Origin: Pseudoduganella aquatica
GTDB taxonomy: Bacteria; Pseudomonadota; Gammaproteobacteria; Burkholderiales; Burkholderiaceae_D
NCBI RefSeq assembly: GCF_009857595.1
Contig: NZ_WWCU01000017.1
Coordinates: 62,001 to 126,000, forward strand
Direction: 5' to 3'
DNA: 64,000 nt
The notes under the pieces were generated by a model, which had not been told where the DNA came from, did no database searches, and worked only from the letters and a program-made list of their open reading frames with translations. The position numbers were made by a program, and so were the translations under genes. This document shows positions 34,982 to 44,408 of the stretch, piece after piece. Each line of letters starts with the position of its first letter. The stretch's first letter is position 1.

Positions 34982-37387
34982 ATGATCGCCAAGCACATGT
35001 CCATGCGCGCGCTGAAACAGAGCGACTACGCAGGTCTGATGCAATATCTGCTTGGGCCGCAGAACAAGAACGAGCGCGTGGGCGACGTGCGCGTGACGAA
35101 CTGCCAGTCGATGGATCCGGGCGTGGCCACCATCGAGATCCTCAACACCCAGTCCCTGAACCAGCGCGCCACCGGCGACAAGACCTATCATTTGATGCTG
35201 AGCTTCCGCGCCGGCGAGCAACCGGACGACGCGACCCTGCACGGCTTGGAAGCCCGCGTCTGCGCTGCCCTCGGCTACGCGGAGCACCAGCGCATCAGCG
35301 TGGTCCACCACGATACCGACAACCTGCACGTCCACATCGCCATCAACAAGATCCATCCGACGCGGCACACGATACATAGCCCCTACAACGACCACCTCAC
35401 CCTTGGCAAGGTCTGCCAGAAGCTGGAACAGGAGTTCGGCCTGCAGCGCGACAACCACACGGCGCGCAAGCACCGCGCGGACAACCTGGCGGACGACATG
35501 GAACGGCACGCGGGCGTGGAAAGCCTGCTGGGCTGGATCAAGCGCGAATGCTGGGACGAGATGCGCGTCGCCACCAGTTGGGACGCGCTGCACGAGATCA
35601 TGTCAGCCAATGGACTGCGGTTGCACGCGCGCGGTAACGGCTTGGTCATCACGGCCGAAGACGGCACCACTGTCAAAGCCAGTTCGCTGGACAGGCAATT
35701 TTCCAAGGCTCGGCTGGAAGAGCGGTTCGGGCCGTTCCAGCCTGGCGGGGAAGCTGGCGGCTTCGAGCCGGCCAAGCGGTACGAAAGCAAACCGTTCCGC
35801 TTCGGCGCCGATACGACGGAGCTTTACAAACGATACAAGGAACTGAGAGAACAGGATCGACAAGGCAGCACGCGTGCCGAGGAGTGGGCGGCAGCACGCG
35901 AGCGCAAGAACCGCCTGGTTGCCGCCGCCAAGTACAAAGCCAAGTTCAAACGCTCGGCAATCAAGCTGCTGTCCTGCGACCGATTCAGCAAGCGCTTCCT
36001 GTTCGCTGCGGTTGGCAGAACGCTGCTGTCCGAAATCAAGCAGATCAATCAGGAGTATTTCAAGGAGCGCGAGCGCATCTACCAGAAACACCAGCGCGGG
36101 ACTTGGGCGGACTGGCTTCATTCGGAGGCCAAGCGGGGAAACGACGAAGCCCTGTCCGCATTGCGCTCGCGCGAGGGGGCGGGTGGACTCTCCGGGAACA
36201 CGCTGACGGGACGGCGCCGCAACAAATCGCCACGCGCGGACGGTATCGACGGCGTTACCAAGCACGGCACGATCATCATCTGCGCCGGGACCACAGTATT
36301 GCGCGACGACGGCAGCAAGCTTGCCGTCACGCGCGGGTTCGAGCAGGCGGGCCTGCAGGCGGCGTTGCGTCTCGCGGCGGAGCGCTATGGCACTTGCCTG
36401 CGCGTGGACGGCACGGCCGAATTCCGGGAGCGAATCGCGCGCGCGGCCGTTAGCGCGAGGCTCTCCGTCACGTTCGACGACGTGGCTTTGGAGGCGCGCC
36501 GGCTCGAACTCATTCAAGCGTCAACCACCAAGGAGGCAAACGATGAAAACCGACAGCACCCCCGGCAGGGAAGACCTGCTGACAGCGGCATTCAGACAAG
36601 TGGAGGAAGCCGACCCGCCGGCAACACCACACGCGGCGCAGCCTACGGCAGAAAGCCGAACGTTGGCGGCATTGGAAAGAAACCGCCGCCCGAATCCCAA
36701 GACCGTCTGCGAAGGCTGTCCCAACTCGGTATGGTTCGCATCCCCGGTGGAAGTGAGGTGTTACTGCCGGGTGATGTACCTGGTCACATGGAGCAGCAAG
36801 GACCCGCAGCAGATCACCGCGTGCGACGGCCTGTTTCTGGGACAGGACGATTAGCGGAGAATGACGGCCCCCCCAAAGCGCAAACGGCAAGCGCCGCGCG
36901 TCGGCAGGCGAAGGCGGCACGCCATCGCACGGGACGCAAGCCACCGCCAGCGGGACGCAATCGGCTGCGCGGTCTGCAAGATGCTGGTGGCGCAGCCGAT
37001 TCCCGCGCGGCGCGGTGGAGCGATCCCCAGGGCGGCGCGATTGCGGCTCGCGCGCCGGTGTCCAGCACCACGCCTCCACCTGTTTCGCAGCACGAAATCT
37101 CAGCAATTTCAGCCTCCACGAAGTTTGTGTTTGAGCGGGAGCAAAGAAGGCTCACTTTTTTCGATATACCGAAACACCTTGCCTATGATGGATTTCAAGG
37201 CCAGGCCGCTTTCGCAGGGCTGCGGACAGTGGACGACCAAGTGCTCGCCCTGCTCAAACGCGGGGGCGAGATCGTGGTCGTTCCGATTGACGACGCCACG
37301 GCGCGGCGGCTCAAGCGGCTGGCGCGCGGCGACACGGTGACGGTCGCAGGCAACGGCGTCATCAGGACAAAAGGGAGGAGCCGATGA
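34982..37387 (+). CDS. traI: TraI relaxase (MOBP)
   Basis: An 801-residue MOBP relaxase like TraI of RK2. Tyr22 (LMQYLLGPQ) matches the catalytic tyrosine. The metal-binding motif HHDTDNLHVHIAINKIHP is near 108-125. A probable LPD7-type domain lies at about 415-505, and the C-terminal domain (FEREQRRLTFFDIPKHLAYDGF onward) resembles the RK2 C-terminus. It nicks oriT and pilots the strand. Its 3' third overlaps an out-of-frame traH-like gene. The stop overlaps the traG start (ATGA). Confidence 0.95.
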   Translation: MIAKHMSMRALKQSDYAGLMQYLLGPQNKNERVGDVRVTNCQSMDPGVATIEILNTQSLNQRATGDKTYHLMLSFRAGEQPDDATLHGLEARVCAALGYAEHQRISVVHHDTDNLHVHIAINKIHPTRHTIHSPYNDHLTLGKVCQKLEQEFGLQRDNHTARKHRADNLADDMERHAGVESLLGWIKRECWDEMRVATSWDALHEIMSANGLRLHARGNGLVITAEDGTTVKASSLDRQFSKARLEERFGPFQPGGEAGGFEPAKRYESKPFRFGADTTELYKRYKELREQDRQGSTRAEEWAAARERKNRLVAAAKYKAKFKRSAIKLLSCDRFSKRFLFAAVGRTLLSEIKQINQEYFKERERIYQKHQRGTWADWLHSEAKRGNDEALSALRSREGAGGLSGNTLTGRRRNKSPRADGIDGVTKHGTIIICAGTTVLRDDGSKLAVTRGFEQAGLQAALRLAAERYGTCLRVDGTAEFRERIARAAVSARLSVTFDDVALEARRLELIQASTTKEANDENRQHPRQGRPADSGIQTSGGSRPAGNTTRGAAYGRKPNVGGIGKKPPPESQDRLRRLSQLGMVRIPGGSEVLLPGDVPGHMEQQGPAADHRVRRPVSGTGRLAENDGPPKAQTASAARRQAKAARHRTGRKPPPAGRNRLRGLQDAGGAADSRAARWSDPQGGAIAARAPVSSTTPPPVSQHEISAISASTKFVFEREQRRLTFFDIPKHLAYDGFQGQAAFAGLRTVDDQVLALLKRGGEIVVVPIDDATARRLKRLARGDTVTVAGNGVIRTKGRSR
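36543..36854 (+). CDS. TraH-like gene nested out of frame within traI
   Basis: A 103-residue protein is encoded in another frame inside traI. AGGAGG lies six bases before its ATG. It has a Cys-rich C-terminal block (CEGCPNSVWFASPVEVRCYC, ending ACDGLFLGQDD), far more protein-like than the shared traI stretch, which is low in conserved motifs. RK2 also has traH inside traI, and the sequence fits what I recall of that protein. The Cys residues suggest metal binding; the function is unknown. Confidence 0.75.
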   Translation: MKTDSTPGREDLLTAAFRQVEEADPPATPHAAQPTAESRTLAALERNRRPNPKTVCEGCPNSVWFASPVEVRCYCRVMYLVTWSSKDPQQITACDGLFLGQDD

Positions 37388-39285
37388 AAGACCGCTTCAA
37401 CAACGCCGTCGGGCCGCAGGTGCGGCTGCCAACCAAGCACGCGAACCTGGCCATACCGATCCTGGCACTGCTGGTGCTCGCCGCCGGACTACAAAGCGCG
37501 ACCCAATTTTTCGCGCACAGCTTCAAGTACCAGCCGGTGCTGGGCCACCACGTCAACCAGGTCTACGCCCCATGGGACATTTTCAAGTGGGCGGCAAGAT
37601 GGTACGGCACCTACCCGGACGCCTTCATGCGCGCGGGCAGCGTCGGCATCTGCGTCGCCGGCGTGGGGCTGATTGTGCTGGTCGTCGTCAAAATGGTGCT
37701 GGCGAACACCGCCAAGGCCAACGAGTACTTGCACGGCTCGGCGCGCTGGGCCAACGGAAAGGATATCCGCGCGGCCGGGCTGCTGCCGAAAACACAGACC
37801 ATGTTGCAGCGGCTGACCGGCAAGCTGCCGCCCAGCCATGGCGGCGTCTATGTCGGTGCGTGGATAGACCGCAAGGGGCGCACGCAGTACCTGCGCCACG
37901 ATGGCCCTGAACACGTTCTCACCTATGCGCCCACTCGCTCAGGAAAAGGTGTCGGCCTAGTGGTTCCCACGTTGCTGTCGTGGAGTCGCAGCGCCGTCAT
38001 CACCGACCTGAAGGGGGAGTTGTGGGCGTTGACGGCGGGCTGGCGCCAGAAGCACGCGCGCAACAAGGTACTGCGCTTCGAGCCCGCCACGGCGAGCGGC
38101 AGCGTGTGCTGGAATCCGCTGGACGAAATCCGCGTCGGCACCGAGAACGAAGTGGGCGACGTGCAGAACCTCGCAACGCTGATCGTCGACCCGGACGGCA
38201 AAGGGCTGGAAACGCACTGGCAGAAAACCAGCCAGGCGCTCATCGTCGGAGTTATCCTGCACGCTTTGTACAAGGCGCGCGCCGAAGGCACGCCCGCAAC
38301 GTTACCTGCGGTGGACGCGATGCTGTCCGATCCGAATCGGGCCATCGGTGAACTCTGGATGGAAATGATCACCTATCCGCATGTGGACGGAAAAAGCCAT
38401 CCGGCCATCGGTTCGGCGGCGCGCGACATGCTGGACCGGCCGGAGGAGGAGGCCGGATCGGTGCTGTCCACCGCCAAGTCATACTTGGCCCTGTACCGCG
38501 ACCCCATCGTGGCGCGCAACGTGAGCAAGTCCGAATTCCACATCAAGGACCTGATGAACCACGACAGCCCGGTAAGTCTGTATATCGTCACGCAGCCCAA
38601 CGACAAGGCGCGGCTGCGCCCACTGGTCAGAGTGATGGTCAACATGATCGTGCGCCAGCTGGCCGACCGGATGACGTTCCAGGAGGGGCGCTCGGTGGCG
38701 CACTACAAGCACCGCCTGCTGGCCATGCTGGACGAATTCCCCAGCCTTGGCCGGCTCGACATCATGCAGGAGTCGCTCGGCTTCCTGGCGGGCTACGGCA
38801 TCAAATGCTATCTGATCTGCCAGGACATCAACCAGCTGAAGAGCCGCGAGACGGGCTACGGGCACGACGAGAGCATCACCTCCAGTTGCCATATCCAGAA
38901 CGCCTATCCGCCGAACCGCGTGGAGACGGCGGAACACCTGTCCAAGCTCACCGGGCAGACCACCGTGGCGAAGGAGCAGATCACCACCAGCGGGCGCCGC
39001 ACGAGCGCTTTACTTGGCCAGGTGTCTCGCACCATACAGGAAACCCAGCGTCCCTTGCTGACGCCGGACGAATGTCTGCGCATGCCGGGCCCGGTCAAGG
39101 ACGCCAGCGGCGACATCAAGCAGGCGGGCGACATGGTGATCTACGTGGCGGGCTATCCGGCGATCTACGGGAAGCAGCCCTTGTACTTCCAGGACCCCAT
39201 CTTCAAGGCGCGCGCCGCCGTCCCCGCGCCGGAAGTGAGCGACAAACTGCGCGGCATGTACGACACGGAAGGGATCAAATTATGA
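37384..39285 (+). CDS. traG: TraG, type IV coupling protein (VirD4 family)
   Basis: A 633-residue coupling protein that links the relaxosome to the secretion channel. Two N-terminal membrane helices (about 22-42 and 82-105) precede the ATPase: Walker A APTRSGKGVGLVVPTL near 181-196 and Walker B LLAMLDEFPSLG near 443-454. It belongs to the TraG/VirD4 family and fits the IncP member in size. It overlaps traI and traF by ATGA junctions. Confidence 0.96.
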   Translation: MKDRFNNAVGPQVRLPTKHANLAIPILALLVLAAGLQSATQFFAHSFKYQPVLGHHVNQVYAPWDIFKWAARWYGTYPDAFMRAGSVGICVAGVGLIVLVVVKMVLANTAKANEYLHGSARWANGKDIRAAGLLPKTQTMLQRLTGKLPPSHGGVYVGAWIDRKGRTQYLRHDGPEHVLTYAPTRSGKGVGLVVPTLLSWSRSAVITDLKGELWALTAGWRQKHARNKVLRFEPATASGSVCWNPLDEIRVGTENEVGDVQNLATLIVDPDGKGLETHWQKTSQALIVGVILHALYKARAEGTPATLPAVDAMLSDPNRAIGELWMEMITYPHVDGKSHPAIGSAARDMLDRPEEEAGSVLSTAKSYLALYRDPIVARNVSKSEFHIKDLMNHDSPVSLYIVTQPNDKARLRPLVRVMVNMIVRQLADRMTFQEGRSVAHYKHRLLAMLDEFPSLGRLDIMQESLGFLAGYGIKCYLICQDINQLKSRETGYGHDESITSSCHIQNAYPPNRVETAEHLSKLTGQTTVAKEQITTSGRRTSALLGQVSRTIQETQRPLLTPDECLRMPGPVKDASGDIKQAGDMVIYVAGYPAIYGKQPLYFQDPIFKARAAVPAPEVSDKLRGMYDTEGIKL

Positions 39286-39842
39286 AAGGGCTGGCGAGAA
39301 AAGTCGGCATCGGCATCGCCATCTGTGCGCTGGCGCTGCTGGTCCAGGGTGTCTTCCTGTATCTGCTGGGCGCCCGCGTCAACACGACGTTGAGCATTCC
39401 GGTCGGCCTGTACTGGCGTGTGAGCGAACCGGTGGAGAAGGGCGCGTATGTGATGTTCTGCCCGCCGCCGGTGGAAGTCTTCGATCAGGCGAAGCGCCGG
39501 GGCTATCTTGGCGCGGGCTTTTGCCCCGGTGGCTACGGTTACATCATGAAGCAGGTGGCCGGCGTGACGGACGACCAGGTGGAGATTGGCAACGACGGCG
39601 TGCGAATCAACGGCCGCTTGCTGGACATGAGCGCACCGCTGCAAGCGGATGCAGGCGGCCGGACCATGCCGCGCTTTCAGGCGGATAGGTATGTGCTGAG
39701 CAAACACCAGCTTCTGCTGATGGGCGACAGCAACCCGCGCTCGTTCGACGCACGCTACTTCGGCCCGGTGCAGCGCGGCCAGGTGAAGGACGTTGTCACC
39801 CCGGTTTTCACTTGGGGAAAACCATCAAAACCAGAGAGGTAG
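39282..39842 (+). CDS. traF: TraF, pilin-processing peptidase
   Basis: A 186-residue S26-like peptidase. A membrane helix lies at residues about 10-30, then Ser38 ([11 protein letters not shown]) and Lys90 (YIMKQVAGV) match the catalytic Ser37/Lys89 pair of RK2 TraF. Later come the [17 protein letters not shown] box and a short tail. It should process and cyclise the TrbC pilin. The ATG overlaps the traG stop (ATGA). Confidence 0.93.
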   Translation: MKGLARKVGIGIAICALALLVQGVFLYLLGARVNTTLSIPVGLYWRVSEPVEKGAYVMFCPPPVEVFDQAKRRGYLGAGFCPGGYGYIMKQVAGVTDDQVEIGNDGVRINGRLLDMSAPLQADAGGRTMPRFQADRYVLSKHQLLLMGDSNPRSFDARYFGPVQRGQVKDVVTPVFTWGKPSKPER

Positions 39843-39846
39843 GGGC

Positions 39847-40071
39847 ATGGACGAATCCAGCAAAAAGGCGGCGGGCAATGCCGACCCGGTGACGGCGGCG
39901 GTGCTGAACGAAAAACTGGCGGACGCTCAGACGCCCGGTTTCTGGGCCGAGTTCGCGCCCGACGAGGCCGAGCTAGCGGGCGCGTTCGAGGAATCAGCAT
40001 TGGGAGAAGCGGAGGCAGAGGCAAGCGACATCGACCTGCCGCCGCCGGAAATGAGCGCAGCGAAGGAGTGA
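39847..40071 (+). CDS. Small acidic protein between traF and traC
   Basis: A 74-residue protein, very rich in Glu and Ala with [30 protein letters not shown]. No domain is recognised. It starts five bases after traF and its end overlaps the start region of the primase gene. In RK2 small genes such as traD and traE lie around here, but I cannot call it as one of these. It may be a partner of the primase. Confidence 0.6.
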   Translation: MDESSKKAAGNADPVTAAVLNEKLADAQTPGFWAEFAPDEAELAGAFEESALGEAEAEASDIDLPPPEMSAAKE

Positions 40072-40076
40072 AAATC

Positions 40077-43000
40077 ATGAGCGAAATGAGCAAGTCATTC
40101 GTGGAAACGGTGGCGGAACGGCTGATAGATCAACTGAAGGAAGGCGTGGCGCCTTGGCAGAAGCCCTGGCAGCCCGGCGAGGCGGGCGCGGCGATGCCGA
40201 CCAATCCGGTGACGGGCAACCGCTACAAGGGCATCAACGCCCTGCATCTAATGAGCCAGGACCACGAGGACCAGCGCTGGATGACCTACAAGCAGGCCGC
40301 ATCCATCGGCGCGCAGGTGCGCAAGGGCGAGAAGGGCACGCCGATCCAGTACTGGAAGTTCAGCGAGGAGCAAACGCAGACTGACGCGAACGACAAACCG
40401 ATGCTGGATGCGGACGGGAAGGCCGTCAAGCACACCGTGAGGCTGGAGCGCCCCGCGCTGTTCATGGCGACCGTGTTCAACGCGGAGCAGATAGACGGCT
40501 TGCCGCCTCAGCAGCCGCGCAAGGAGCAGGCGTGGGCCGCCAGCGAGCGCGCCGAAGGAATCCTGCAAGCGACCGGCGCCAACGTCAGGCACGGCGAACA
40601 GGATCGCGCTTTCTACCGTCCGGCCACGGACACGATCCATTTGCCGAACAAGGGGCAGTTCGACAGCGCTGACCGGTACTATGCGACCGCGCTCCACGAA
40701 CTGGGTCACTGGACGGGCCACCAATCGCGGCTCGACCGGGACATGGCGCACCCGTTCGGCAGCGAAGGCTACGCGCGCGAGGAGTTGCGCGCCGAGATAG
40801 CGAGCATGATCATGGGCGACGAGCTGGGCATCGGGCACGACCCGAAACAGCACGCTGCCTATGTCGGTTCGTGGATCAAGGCCATACAGGACGATCCGCT
40901 GGAGATATTCCGCGCGGCCGCCGACGCCGAGAAGATCCAGGACTACGTGATTGGACTCGAACAGAAGCAGATGCAGGAACAAGCCGCTGCGCAAAAGGTG
41001 GCCGAATTCGTCGCCGCCAACCAAAGTCTTTTGCCTGGCAAGGTGGTCCAGAACACGCTGGACGCCGATCCCCAACTAAAGGCGATCCTGGCCGACGAGG
41101 TAAAGATGAAGGCATTGGACGCGCGCGTCAACGCGCTCCTGCAGGGCATCAACCGTTCCTATATCGAGGAAACCAAGGCGGTGATCGCCTCCACGCTGGG
41201 AAGGGACGACGCAGGGCTTGCATCGGTGACGGCGCAGTCCGTGCGCGCTGCCTACCCGGCGGTGCCGGATTCCGACCTGGACGACGCGCAGATGGTTGCC
41301 GATTTCATCGCAGCCAACATGAATCTGCTGCCGGAAAAGGTTGCGGCCAACACCGAAGCGGCACCGCCGGCATTGAAAGCGCTGCTTGCCGACGATGTGA
41401 GGATGAAGGCGCTCGACAAGCAGGTCGACCAGCTGCTGCATAACCTGAACCAGGCCTATATCGACGAGACGCAGGCCATCATCGCATCGACCCTTGGACG
41501 CGGAGACGCTCACGAGCGGGCGGAACGCGCCAACCGTTCGCGCGCCGCGCTGCCTGCTGCCCCCGGCCGCGAGGGTGAAGAGGCCCAGATGCTGGCGGAT
41601 TTCATCGCGGCGAACCACAACTTGTTCCCCGAGAAGGTGGAGGAGCACGCCCGGGAGGCGCCGCCCGAGCTACGCAAGCTGCTAGGCGACGAGCAAAGGG
41701 TTCAGGGCCTTATGCCTCGAGTGTCCGGCATGCTGGAGGGGATAGTTCCCGCCTACGTCGCGCAGACGCTGGCTGCGGCCACTGCAGGAGTGCGGCGTCC
41801 TTCGGAATCGATACTGGCCGAGGTGGAAGGTGTCGTGATGGGTGAACAAAGCCAGATGGAGGTGAGTATGAAAGCCGGAACCATGCGGCGGACGCCTGCG
41901 GAGGAGGCTGCGCGCCGGCCTGCGGCAAATGACAGCGAGGCGATGCAGTTGACTGAAGGGGAAGCCGCAGTGGTGCGCGCACGCCTTGGCGACAGCGGCA
42001 ATGGTGGTGCACTCGATGCCGCCGCAATGCGCGAATTCGGGTTTGAACTGCCGCTTGACTGGAATGGACGTGTCCGGGTGCAGGAGAGCCTGGAACCTGC
42101 CGGCATGGATGGCCGCAGCGCGTCAGAATCGGGGGCCGTACCTTGGAGCATCTTTGCCGCACGTGCGGATGGCAGGGAACAATGGCTCACCGATGCGCCA
42201 TCGCAGCAGGATGCCAACCGGCTTGCCAGCCGCTTGGAACTGATCGACGCGCACTCGGAGGAAAACGCGTTCGAGAAGGCGGCGAAGCTGGCCCGCATCC
42301 GAGAGGAGGCCGTGCGGCTTGATCCACAGAGTACGGCGGAAGATATTTCCGCCGCGCGCGAGGCCCGCAAGGACGCCGAATTCAACGCCACCCAGAACGA
42401 TGCCGACTTGCTGCGCCGCATAGCGGAACAGGAGAGGGCCCGGGCGGCGCTGCCGGACACGGTGGCGCAAAGCCCGCAGACGCAAGCTGGAGCGCTGACC
42501 TATCTTGATGTAGCCTATCAGGACAAGGACGAGGTTAAGGCACTCGGCGCAAAGTGGGACCGCCGCGAGCAGGCGTGGTATGTACCGTCCGGCGTGGACC
42601 CGGCGCCCTTCGAAAAATTTGCCCGTCAAGGCGGTAGGGAGGCCGATGGTGCGCAGCATATCGGCCGAACGCCCGAGACTGTGGCGCAAGCCGATGACGT
42701 CGTAGCGAGCCGCGTCTACCTCGCTGTGCCCTACGGCGAGCGCATAGCTGCAAAGGCGGCGGGCGCGGAATGGGACAAAACGGCCAAGTCCTGGTATGCG
42801 GGGCCGGACGCGGATGCGGAAGCGCTCGCACGGTGGAAAGTCGACAACCACGCCGTCGAGCAGAATCCCGCCATGACGCCGCGCGACGAGTTCGCAGACG
42901 CATTGCGGGCCGTGGGCTGCGTGGTGGCGGGTGAGCATCCGATCATGGATGGGCAGAAGCACCGGATCAGCGTCGCAGGAGAAAAGCACAGCGAAAACAG

Positions 43001-43928
43001 CGGCGCTGGTTTTTACGTCGGCCACCTGGACGGACATCCCGCTGGCTACGTTAAGAACAACAAGACTGGCGTTGAGATGAACTGGAAGTCGAAGGGCTAC
43101 GCTCTCGATCCGGAACAGAAGGCCAAGCTGCGCGCGCAGGCCGCGACCAAGCTGCAGGTGCGCGGCGAGGAGCAGGCGCGCCAGCACGAGCAGGCTGCCG
43201 ACCGGGTGTCACGGCAGATGGCGGACCTGACGCCCATCGCAAAGCCGACGCCCTACATGCAGACAAAGGGGCTCGATCCTATGCCCGGCGCACTCACGGA
43301 CAAGGATGGGAAGACGACATATATACCCGCCACGGACGCCGACGGCAAGCAGTGGACGACCCAATACATACAGGAGGACGGCACCAAAAGGTTCGCCAAG
43401 GACAGCCGCAAAGCCGGATGCTTCCACGCGGTCGGCGGGCTGGAAGCTCTGGCCAAAGCACCGGCGCTGGTGATCGCCGAGGGCTACGCCACTGCCAGCA
43501 GCCTGGCGCGCTCGCTTGGCCACGCCACGGTCGCGGCCTTCGACTCAGGCAATTTGCCGGACGTGGCCATGGCGCTGCACAAGAAGTTTCCCGACAAGCC
43601 CGTCGTGATCGCTGGGGACAACGACCAGCACCTTGAAGCCACGCAAGGCATCAATCCGGGCAAGAAGAAGGCGCAGGAAGCGGCGCGCATCACCAATGGC
43701 CGCGTGGTGCTGCCGATTTTCGCGCCTGGGGAAGTGGGGCAGGACCCCAAGGGCTACACCGACTTCAACGACCTTGCCCATAAAAGCAAGCTAGGAATGG
43801 ATGGCGTGGACCGGCAGGTCCGGCCGGTCGTCGCCGATGCCGTCGAGAAGCACCAGGCAGCGATGGAACGCCTCGCCCATGAGCAGCGACAGGCGCTGGG
43901 GCAGCGCCACGCGATCAAAATGGGGTAG
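40077..43928 (+). CDS. traC: ArdC-TraC fusion: antirestriction/primase protein
   Basis: A 1283-residue protein. Residues 1-300 form an ArdC-like domain with the metalloprotease-like HELGHWTGH motif (His207, Glu208, His211). Three tandem repeats near residues 309, 408 and 507 follow (each like ADFIAANxNLLPEKV, about 99 residues). Two DUF5710-like repeats lie near 808-850 and 880-925. The TraC-type Toprim primase at 1130-1200 has EGYATASS and AGDNDQ. It should protect and prime the entering single strand in the recipient. The ATG at 40077 has AAGGAG upstream. Confidence 0.9.
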   Translation: MSEMSKSFVETVAERLIDQLKEGVAPWQKPWQPGEAGAAMPTNPVTGNRYKGINALHLMSQDHEDQRWMTYKQAASIGAQVRKGEKGTPIQYWKFSEEQTQTDANDKPMLDADGKAVKHTVRLERPALFMATVFNAEQIDGLPPQQPRKEQAWAASERAEGILQATGANVRHGEQDRAFYRPATDTIHLPNKGQFDSADRYYATALHELGHWTGHQSRLDRDMAHPFGSEGYAREELRAEIASMIMGDELGIGHDPKQHAAYVGSWIKAIQDDPLEIFRAAADAEKIQDYVIGLEQKQMQEQAAAQKVAEFVAANQSLLPGKVVQNTLDADPQLKAILADEVKMKALDARVNALLQGINRSYIEETKAVIASTLGRDDAGLASVTAQSVRAAYPAVPDSDLDDAQMVADFIAANMNLLPEKVAANTEAAPPALKALLADDVRMKALDKQVDQLLHNLNQAYIDETQAIIASTLGRGDAHERAERANRSRAALPAAPGREGEEAQMLADFIAANHNLFPEKVEEHAREAPPELRKLLGDEQRVQGLMPRVSGMLEGIVPAYVAQTLAAATAGVRRPSESILAEVEGVVMGEQSQMEVSMKAGTMRRTPAEEAARRPAANDSEAMQLTEGEAAVVRARLGDSGNGGALDAAAMREFGFELPLDWNGRVRVQESLEPAGMDGRSASESGAVPWSIFAARADGREQWLTDAPSQQDANRLASRLELIDAHSEENAFEKAAKLARIREEAVRLDPQSTAEDISAAREARKDAEFNATQNDADLLRRIAEQERARAALPDTVAQSPQTQAGALTYLDVAYQDKDEVKALGAKWDRREQAWYVPSGVDPAPFEKFARQGGREADGAQHIGRTPETVAQADDVVASRVYLAVPYGERIAAKAAGAEWDKTAKSWYAGPDADAEALARWKVDNHAVEQNPAMTPRDEFADALRAVGCVVAGEHPIMDGQKHRISVAGEKHSENSGAGFYVGHLDGHPAGYVKNNKTGVEMNWKSKGYALDPEQKAKLRAQAATKLQVRGEEQARQHEQAADRVSRQMADLTPIAKPTPYMQTKGLDPMPGALTDKDGKTTYIPATDADGKQWTTQYIQEDGTKRFAKDSRKAGCFHAVGGLEALAKAPALVIAEGYATASSLARSLGHATVAAFDSGNLPDVAMALHKKFPDKPVVIAGDNDQHLEATQGINPGKKKAQEAARITNGRVVLPIFAPGEVGQDPKGYTDFNDLAHKSKLGMDGVDRQVRPVVADAVEKHQAAMERLAHEQRQALGQRHAIKMG

Positions 43929-44042
43929 GCCGGTCGGCCGGTGACGTAGGCGGAAGAAATCTGTGCCCACGCGTCCGTCGTTCATGCTGGCGACCGGCGC
44001 GTGGGTTGCGCTGGTGTAGTACTCACTGAGAGGAGAAATGTC

Positions 44043-44399
44043 ATGCATCCCGTTATCCAGAAAACCTTCGGGGGCCTAACCCCCAGCTACTACGGCCGCC
44101 AGTTGTTCTTCGGCTGCATCTTCTTGGGCATCTACCTGCTTGCGACGGTTAAAGGCGGTGCAACGCCATTCAGCGGCTGGCTGTGGGCGTTTGCAACCAC
44201 CTTCCTCTATCCGTACTCCCGGTTCGCTTACGAGGGAGTAGTCGATTTCATTGTCGGGAAGAACTTGTTTATCCTGCCTGCGCTCTTGCTTATCGGCTTC
44301 AAATTCATGACGATGCTGATGTGCTGGTTCCTCGCGATCTTCATTGCGCCCGTGGGCCTGGCCTATCTGTACTTGCACCACAGCGGAAAGCTGTCTTGA
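44043..44399 (+). CDS. Small membrane protein, unknown
   Basis: A 118-residue protein with about three membrane helices (residues about 20-37, 42-60 and 76-108). No family is recognised. GAGAGGAGAA lies upstream of the ATG. It follows the primase by 114 bases and leads into the next gene after nine bases, so it may be part of the tra operon. An envelope or exclusion role is possible but not shown. Confidence 0.55.
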   Translation: MHPVIQKTFGGLTPSYYGRQLFFGCIFLGIYLLATVKGGATPFSGWLWAFATTFLYPYSRFAYEGVVDFIVGKNLFILPALLLIGFKFMTMLMCWFLAIFIAPVGLAYLYLHHSGKLS

Positions 44400-44408
44400 G
44401 GGGGGAGC

